From the NCBI GenBank assembly GCA_977006965.1, contig OZ345364.1, forward strand, positions 248,001 to 312,000: a DNA stretch of 64,000 nucleotides, in the 5' to 3' direction. Numbering within the stretch: position 1 is the stretch's first letter; each line of letters starts with the position of its first letter. Under the pieces are notes generated by a model that made no database searches, was not told the DNA's origin, and worked only from the letters and a program-made list of their open reading frames with translations. The stretch comes from Phymatolithon calcareum. Its lineage: Eukaryota; Rhodophyta; Florideophyceae; Hapalidiales. A program made the translations under genes and the position numbers. Shown piece by piece: positions 56,001-64,000 of this stretch.

Positions 56001-59000
56001 TTACGCGAGTACCGCTCCAAGTGCCATGAGCGGTTACGACATGCTATCGGATCAGTTGTCAAACGAGCTCGGTGCACTGATCACCGAGCTGCAAAATGTG
56101 GCACAAAGAACACACAATGACGCCTCGCTACCGTGGGTCGTCTGCGGCGAACAATACAGGAGTTCTGCAACTCAGATGGGATATCTGAGATCCTAAGTTT
56201 TTCCACTCGCCCCCCTGGCGATGCGTTTTCGTGAGCTACACAAAGGTAGGTAGCAAGTGAGGAAGCCTTGCCCACGTCTTCGGAAATCTGTGGGGCTTTT
56301 AAATAAACTTTGCTCAAAAAAAGGTCATGCCAAGCACTCCCTTTGGCGAAAAACGCATACCTCTCATTGTTGGTTTTATTTTAGAAGCCCTCAACGCCGG
56401 CGCACGCCGACACCAGAGCAGCTTCGCATTGCGCTGTAACCCTTTCTAGGGTAGACTACAGGATATTGTCTCCATCATCACACCATCATCTCCTCTTGCA
56501 TCTCGTTTTCTAGCATCATTAGTTTGTCCATCGCTTGTTTCACTTCCTCTTATGTTCTATCATTCATCTGCGCCTGCGTTAGGTTGCGTTGAAGGGTTTC
56601 CAGTAGCATTGATGCTAATTCGTCGTAGTTGTCTATATATGCCGAGGGATTTCGCGGAGGGAAGCGGCCGAAAAACTATTTGACTGCCCGAAGTCTGTGT
56701 TTCCTCGACTTGATTTGGACTACGGGGTTCGGATTCTCGCTCATATCCACAGCGATTTTGCGTTTTTTGGCCTTCTCCGTCTCGCTCCGTGCCGAATAGT
56801 TTCGCAGTTTTTCATACTTGTGGGTGACAATTCCTTCCACGGCCCTCTTCGCTCCACAGTTACGGCGAACCCGATATATGTCTCTTAGTTTCTCATATCT
56901 CTCTCACCACGACCACAAGCCAGCGACCGCACTTTCATCTGCTCACAATTCGAGCCCATGTACGAAATTGCCTGAGTGATCCACTCTTTACCTTGATATC
57001 GGTCGAAAAGAAGAAATAGCGTTCACTTTGTGACAACTTACGAATCAATTTTAATCCCCTTGTCATCTAAGCTTTCCACTACCCGGCACAGGATCATCTA
57101 TGAAGATCATGATGCCCTTGCAGAAGTATGCCACCTACTGAATCTGTTCACAACCATGCTTCGGAGTCCTCATTAACTTTTGTAGGATTCCGATACGGCA
57201 TATGATCCCGCATGCATTGCACAGTCATGACATAAAAAGCTCCAACTGTACAGATGTCGTAATTACCAAGTATTTGACTGAATCGAGTAAGGCCATTGCG
57301 CTTCCTAGTATAATTTATCAACATATGCAGCACCGCATCATCCATGATCACCATATGCGAAGCTGCTCTGGTGTCCGCGTGCGCCGGCGTTGAGGGCTTC
57401 TAAAACAAAAACCTACAATTTTCTCCCATGCTCACCATCATTCTGATGACGGATGTTTTTTTTGATTCTTTGGACTACGATCCCCAGCATTCTGTTCCGA
57501 ATGGTGACGCCCGGATGATTGTGGTTCTTGTAAAACATCAATGAGATTTGACCCATTTTGTGAATTAAGGGACGAAGTACGTCTGTACATCCATTGAACT
57601 ATGTGTTGAACATCGTGATTCAGCATCCTCTTCGTAATGATCATCTTCATGATCATTCTGGTGATATTCAGAAAATTTTAGATACGGTCAGCTAACAGCT
57701 AAGGGTTACACTCGAGAGGCACCGCCATTATGAAGGGATGTACCTGAGCTTTACAGAGTGGGTGAACCCGAAAACAAGTATGTATAGTGATTTTATACGA
57801 AACAAGACTTTTGTTTTGATTGGAGTTTATTTAAAAGCCTCACAGTCTTACGAATATACGGGCAAGGCTTCCTCAGTTGCTACCTTTCAGTGTGTAGACC
57901 GTTGAAACCTACCGCCTTCCATAGGCGGTGGGGAAAGTTTGGAACCTGGATCGTCCTACCTACTATGTGGTTTTCTTGTGGGTTCGCTGCTGGTGTTCCC
58001 GCTATTTGGCTTTGTGTCCCGAGGGACATCTAGTTAACTTCTCGTATCTTGATTTCAGAGCAGTCCTTCTTCATTTTCCATGCACTCTATGATGGTCTTG
58101 CTGAATAGTAAATGCTCGTTAAGTGCTCTCTCGGTATCCGGTCTTTTGTCTTCTTTCAAGTCGAATCCTGACAGATTGTTTTCCAGCGTTGCCATATGCT
58201 GTCGAGCTCGGTTTCCAAATTTTTCCACCATGCTTGTTGTCGACACCTGCGGAATTCTTCCGCAGACGTACTGAATCGCTAATTGCCTGCGCTTCACCTT
58301 CGGGAGTTTGAGGATTGCTGGTAGCTCGCTCGTCTTGTAATACGGGATTCTCCTCTTCCTCTTCAATTCGAGACGATCTCCTTCCATTGTGAGGAATACG
58401 AAACAAGACTGCTATGCATCATGTAATTCTGTTTTTGCCTTCCACGCGCCGTGGTTTTGAAATCCTTATTGCGTTTTGATTGATCTTAACTTGTTAGAAA
58501 CTATGCTATGAGAACTTCTTGAGTCAATGATCGTACTGAGATCATGAACTTTGACTCTCATATATAAGGTTTCGTGACAGGGGGATCTTTGTTCGCGGCA
58601 GTGCTCTGAATATTACACTTGTGCACGTCCTGACTCCATCGAACAGGGAAGGAGACCGGAGATAGGCGTTTGTACTGGTTTGTACCCCACTGAATCGTGC
58701 TACACCAATAAAAATGAAACTCTTCTTTAGCCAGAATCCGGCCAAAACCTCTTCGCAATTGGAAAGTTGCCCCAAGCGTCAGCTGATGCGTTGCTAACTT
58801 TTAAATAAAATTCTAACTGTCTTTTTTTTCTTTCTTCCATCCGACATGTTGAAACGGCAGAGATGCCTAAGGACGATATTTAATACAGCGCCATTGTCCA
58901 CAAAATCAATACTTCTTTTCAATTGAAGTTTATTTAATAGCCTCAAAGTCTTACGAATATATGGCCAAGGCTTCCTCAGTTGCTACATTCTAGTGTTACA

Positions 59001-59208
59001 GAGCACCTCTTTGGAGAAAATCAGTACTAGGTGAATACTTTGGTGTCACAGCCGTGATTGAGCTGGTCGCGCTCCTACGCATTCTATCTTCATCCAAGAT
59101 TAGTCCTGAAATTGAATATGAATGTAAGCGACTCACTAGAGCACGACATAATGAAGGCATGGGATCTAAAAGACCACAGGCTGGCAGCGTACGGATTGAT
59201 GCGGATGT

Positions 59209-59990
59209 CCCACGTGCAGACCTTATATGCGATTAATCGCATATCAAGCAAAGAAAACTTCACAGCTCGCAGAATATCGCCGGTTTTCCAATTTTTTTCC
59301 TGTTGATAATCGAAGAGGGTTGTCTGCCTTCTATACAGATGCTCTTCGCCTTCAGAAGACTCCTTTATGCTCTATCCCACGTGCATGGGGCATGCGATTT
59401 TTCGCATATAAGGAAAATGTACATTTTTGATAGCAACATTGTGCTTTTTTAAACTTTTTGTCCTTGTTGAAAATCCTGTTGAAGTGTCGAGCATCATAAA
59501 AATATCAGCTATGATTACGAAGTTACATGCGAAATATCGCATATAACTGGTTTACTCATAGCTCGCCTTCTTTTCGATAAAATGTCTTTAGTTCAATAGA
59601 GCAATAACGGAGTCTTCTGAAGGCGAAGAGCATCTGTATAGAAGGCAGACAGCCCTCTTCGATTATCAACAGGAAAAAAATTGGAAAACCGGCGATATTC
59701 TGCGAGCTGTGAAGCTTTCTTTGCTTGATATGCGATTAATCGCATATAAGGTCTGCACGTGGGCTATAAAACTAAAGACATTTTATGGAAAAGAAGGCGA
59801 GCTATGAGTAAACCTGTTGTATGCGATATTTCGCATGTAACTTCGTAATCATAGCTGATATTTTTATGATGCTCGACACTTCAACAGGATTTTCAACAAG
59901 GACAAAAAGTTTAAAAAAGCACAATGTTGCTATCAAAAATGTACATTCTCTTTATATGCGAAAAATCGCATGCTCCATGCACGTGGGATA
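59209..59990. repeat. Interlocked inverted repeat (unit 4)
   Basis: Copy of 26950-27731 at +32,259, with no difference seen. Confidence 0.9.
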
Positions 59991-61454
59991 TCAACAATAC
60001 CAGTTTCATGACGAAAATTTAGAGCCTGCCATATAATGTGTTCAACACCCGAAGTGTATTAAGTCGGCAAAATAGACCCGTAACTTTGGGAAAGCCGGCA
60101 GGAGTCACGACCTGCTGTAATCCAAGTGGAGGTTTGGAATGGAGAATGACGGCCCTCGATTGCGTAAGTTGAAGTTCTGCCCTGTGGAAGTTGCTGTTCT
60201 CAAGCTGCCCTGTTACTCAATTTGAGGCTTTGGGAGCTTTTAAAATAAATTAACATATATCCTCCCGAAGTGTATTGGCGACTACATGCCAGAGGCCCCG
60301 ACATATACCAAATATACCTAGTCTAGGTAGTCCCTGGAGAAGCTGTGCCCGTATATTCGTAAGACTGTTAGATTTTTGAATAAAACCTGTCAAAAAACCC
60401 TTCTGTGTTCTGGAGACACCAATTCTAAGATCATCATCACTCGAGCCACGCATGAGATATCACAGATGCCATGACGATACCTGGAATATGCTCTATTCGT
60501 ACATGCTTCGGAAGATGTCAAGCTTCTAGTTATAAATCTTGTGGTCGCGCCAGCCACAGATCACCAAACTGGGAGCTCTCAAATACAATGACCATTTTGA
60601 AAATGGTAAACAGCGATACAGGGATACTCCCCAATAACTTGGTCTCTTTCCGTCAAGCAATGATACAGAAGCTTCCTGAAGGGTTTATTCATGTATCTGC
60701 ATTTTATCGTCGAGATTTTCCTAGAAAAATCGAACACAGTTCGAGGCACTGCAGTAGCAGGTCTAGAAAATACTGCAATCTTTAAATGAAGCGCAGCATT
60801 ACCGGGGAGTTCCTTCGAATATCGTCATTTTCTGTCCTTCTTAGAAGGCAAAAGATGCGTGTGACATTTTGCACATGAAGATTTTAAGAAAAAAGTTAAC
60901 TAGAGCTTGGGATCATTAAGCACAATCTCATCGACCACCTGCGCACGTCAACTTCGGTACAAGCTCATTCATATTCATAACCATCAGGTCGCTTCGCCAA
61001 AAAGGGGAGTCCTTTGGAATGATTCCACGACGGAGATTCATCATGGATCTATGAGATGCACCACACTATGAATTCTCAGAGGCCGAAAACACATAATATT
61101 CTCAAACATTTGGCTAAACTCAGTTGATTCGGACATGTTCTTCCATCTTACCTCTTAAGTAGTGCCCTTTTTCAAACCCTCAATGCTCCACGTAACAGTT
61201 TCTCCAGTGCGAGACAAAGCAGAATAATGTAGCATCTTTAGAAATGTTTCTGGTTTAAATGAGAATTGAAAGCCATGTGTGGCTTTCAAAAAACTGGTGT
61301 GGAAAAGCTATCCTCTTTGTGCATGGAGTGCATAGGTGAAAATCTCTCGACCGGAAATCTTCTATATATAGTGGAACGCTTATTCGAACTCTCTTGAGAT
61401 TCAAGAATCTAGACAGAAACAAACCTGAAAAATTACCCCCACATAACTGCCATC

Positions 61455-61889
61455 ATGAAGTCGACTATGTTCTTGGTCACCGTAGCAGCTATAATCACCA
61501 TATCCGTTGGAGTCGTCACAGAGCCCTTGGCGGTTGATGCCAAGCTTGCTCTGATCTCGGAGAAAAACGTCGATGCAGTACCGCTTTCTCTGCCCGAGGA
61601 TTCAGTTGATGTGACTGAGAAGTCTGAGGGAACGCTTGGTACTACTGAGCGCAGTGGAAAGAAGCACCGGCACTGCAAGCCCTATTGGGGCTATTGCTGG
61701 AAGTGCAAGTACTATCGGTATCGGTTCTGCAAGAAATATGCGACATATCACTGGAGTCACTACAAGGAGCATGACAAGAAGCACGACAACAAGCATTATG
61801 GGAAGCATAAGTGCATCGAGTATGGATACAGGTACAAGCGTCACTGCTGGAAATATCGCTGCTACAAGAAGTGCTACGGGAAGTGGTAA
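61455..61889 (+). CDS. Secreted Cys/Tyr/Lys/His-rich protein, array copy 4
   Basis: Identical in protein sequence to the copy at 29196-29630. A unit-private base (62085) lies about 200 bases past the stop codon. Confidence 0.88.
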   Translation: MKSTMFLVTVAAIITISVGVVTEPLAVDAKLALISEKNVDAVPLSLPEDSVDVTEKSEGTLGTTERSGKKHRHCKPYWGYCWKCKYYRYRFCKKYATYHWSHYKEHDKKHDNKHYGKHKCIEYGYRYKRHCWKYRCYKKCYGKW

Positions 61890-63492
61890 TAGATCTAAGC
61901 AGAGATGAATTGTGCATATATCAATAGACATTAATGCTCAGTGCGTGAGAAAGAGGAGGTGCTCTCCTTAAATAAATGTCTTTCTCTGAAAATAGGAAGT
62001 GCGAAATATTCCCTTTCATATTGTAATTTCTGGCACGTCTAGATGCTTCTGAATGCGAAGAAGACAAAAACGGAGTAACCGCCGTAATTATAAATCCGAA
62101 AAAAGCGGTCTGGAGAAGGAACGGATACTTAGACTACTGTGGAGGAAGCAGAAGTTCCTCAGATCTGATGGGAAAGGGGGAGAAAAACTGATCCTTGAAT
62201 TTTCATCCAGGTCGCGACATTGCTTTTCGCAAGGAAAGGGGATACCATCTGGATTGACGACTTCCAAGTGCTGTTCTCTTTCTTTATATTCTCCTAAAGT
62301 TGAGCGAAGAAGTATATAGACTCTCAGAATGAAGTTACTGGGGGGATATTTGATGGTTTTATTTTGAGAGCTCCCAAAGCCTCACCTTGGAGTAACGGGG
62401 CAGCTCTTGCGATAATCTCTAAGCTAAAGTCCTCTGGCTACTCAAAACGTTCTTGATTCGTAATTCTCTCCCAACAAGAGCTCCTGTGAGTCTCTTTTAC
62501 TCAAACTCAATTTCGAAAGGTACTGGGGGCCAGACTAACAGGACCATGTCCTCTCGCGTCCGAAAAATATTACCGGCTTTGACTGACCTGCCGTGAGGGC
62601 TACTTCAACTTTTTTAAGAGGAAATTATTTATATGCTCACCAAGTTTCCCGTATTTACTACTATACTCACTTTTCCCAGGTGCACTTATGACCCCCGCTT
62701 TTGTTGACAGTCTCCTAGCTCTGGTCTAAAGTACTGGTCCGGTGGAAAAAGTCTGCTCACAAGTGAATGGAGAGGTAGATTACTGGTGTGGGCATTTCCG
62801 GGGGGCAAAAAGTCGAAATGGTTCTACATGTAGCTTCCGCCTCAATACGAGGTCTTTTAAGGAATTATTGGAGACCCAGAGGCCCAATGAGTCTCTAACT
62901 CATCAATGAATATCTAGATTTTTAGGCCCAGCTAGAAAAGGGCTGCACCTAGCCGCTGTCATCATTTACACAGGAGAAAGAACAACACGTTTAAGGTGCC
63001 CAAGGTTGACATTTACCCGAGCCCCCCTTAGAGGAAATCAGTGTTGGGTGCTTACTGTGGGATTACCACGGTGATCGAACTAGTCGCCTTACAACATACT
63101 CTAGCGTCGTCCAAGATAAGTGCAGATATTGAGGTTGAATACAAGAGACTCACATGAGCTCTTGTTGGGAGAGAATTACGAATCAAGTACGTTTTGATTA
63201 GCCAGACGACTTTAGCGTAGAGATTATCGCAAGAGCTGCACCCGTTACTTCAAGGTGAGGCTTTGGGAGCTCTGAAAATAAAATCATCAAATATCCCTAG
63301 CCGCTGTCCAAGATTAGTCCTGAAATTGACTATGAATGTAAGCGACTCACTAGAGCACTTGTTGGGAGAGAAATACGAATCAAGGATATACTGAATAGTG
63401 AAAGAACGTTAGCTTAAAAAAACGTGCGAAAGCGCCCCTGTTACTCTTGAGGAGCGGCCTTGGGAGCTTTTAAAATAAATCAACACATATCC

Positions 63493-63822
63493 CCCCCGCT
63501 CTAGTCGACACAAAACTCGCATTCTACCATGGCGGTGCTGGACATATCTCCCAAAAACATTCTTGAAGAATAAACCGTCTGCAGATTCGATTGCTGATTG
63601 TAATCGCTTTGTCAGGGGCGTCACGTGGAGTGCATACTCCCACTTTGGCAAAATAAGCGACTTGAAGATTCTAATGCATGTCACAGGCTGAAAGCCTCGA
63701 ACATTGACTCCAATAGCCGCATTTTGTGTATGCACCCCACTGCATTTCGGACTCTTGATAACGCCATGTCGTCTGTAACGCCTTTGTGGTTCATGCTTAT
63801 CCCGAGATACGAGAGCATCCAT
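63493..63822 (-). pseudogene. Non-LTR RT C-terminal fragment (unit 4)
   Basis: Same as 31235-31564 at +32,258, after the one-base deletion. Confidence 0.65.
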
Positions 63823-64000
63823 GCTTGATGAAGAACTCGACCCGAAATGTGATAGGTGTGCTTCGGAAGTCCTTCCGTAAAAGCCTTAGTGGCACACTCC
63901 AGTCTTTTTCAGCCTTGCACACATTAGAAATATACGCAGAAAACTTGCCAGCTTAATAGGGAAATAGAAGTAGACGCCACTCGAGTGGAAGAGAAAACCG

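Larger units (their letters stand above)
48099..58851 (+). repeat. Tandem array unit 3 (10,753 bp)
   Basis: Offset +21,506 from unit 1. Private substitutions at 53673 (A), 54321 (C), 55677 (C) and 55938 (T). Confidence 0.95.
58852..64000 (+). repeat. Tandem array unit 4, cut by the window end
   Basis: Offset +32,259, becoming +32,258 after a one-T deletion near 63028. Private substitutions at 60119 (A) and 62085 (T). The array continues beyond the window. Confidence 0.95.

Noticed and set aside
26593-64000. Array as a pure assembly artefact
   Set aside because: Copies carry private substitutions and a one-base deletion, and unit length is otherwise exact; reads are still needed to prove it.
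26593-64000. CRISPR array
   Set aside because: Repeats are 10.75 kb or long palindromes; there are no short direct repeats with unique spacers.

Overview
The window is nuclear DNA of a eukaryote, probably a microbe with a repeat-rich genome; I cannot name the lineage. The evidence is TATA boxes about 95 bases upstream of intronless short genes, AATAAA signals after them, non-LTR and tyrosine-recombinase retroelement remains, and a TIR-bounded DNA transposon. There is no operon structure and no ribosome binding site pattern. I found no rRNA, tRNA or CRISPR array. Only one family looks like an intact cellular gene: a small secreted Cys/Tyr/Lys-rich protein, present once on the minus strand at the left edge and once in every unit of a large tandem array.

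Layout. 1-600: the left secreted-protein gene. 600-7050: scattered remains of short retroelement 3' ends (called here families R1-R4 after their tails) and sequence in which I see no gene. 7051-18885: a large DNA transposon with long terminal inverted repeats (about 0.7 and 0.95 kb). It carries, leftward, a ParB-like domain followed by an N6/N4-type DNA methyltransferase-like domain with a C-terminal zinc finger, and, rightward, a gene with the GHTHEDIDQ signature of the DUF7869-like family. Both genes are damaged by in-frame stops, and the ParB-methyltransferase gene also by a frameshift. 18895-20830: the RT-thumb, RNase H and tyrosine recombinase remains of a DIRS-like element, starting right at the transposon edge. 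21355-24310: three decayed non-LTR retrotransposon pieces. 24310-26592: repeat ends and unassigned sequence.

26593-64000: a head-to-tail array of a 10,753-bp unit, three full copies and a fourth cut by the window end. The copies differ at only eight positions that I could find. Each unit holds one secreted-protein gene, identical at protein level in all four, an unusual interlocked inverted repeat (arms A-B-A'-B') carrying six ATGCGA-N4-TCGCAT palindromes, several LINE fragments and repeat ends, and a GC-rich hairpin segment.

The two items most worth attention are the ParB-methyltransferase-zinc finger transposon and the recently amplified 10.75-kb unit with its interlocked palindromes. Repeat families: R1 ends GGGGCTTTTAAATAAACTT then A-rich; R2 ends GGGAGCTTTTAAAATAAATC then ATATCCCC; R3 ends GATGCGTTG.TAACTTTTAAATAAA then a T/C tail; R4 ends GAGGGCTTCTAAAATAAAAACC then often a C run.
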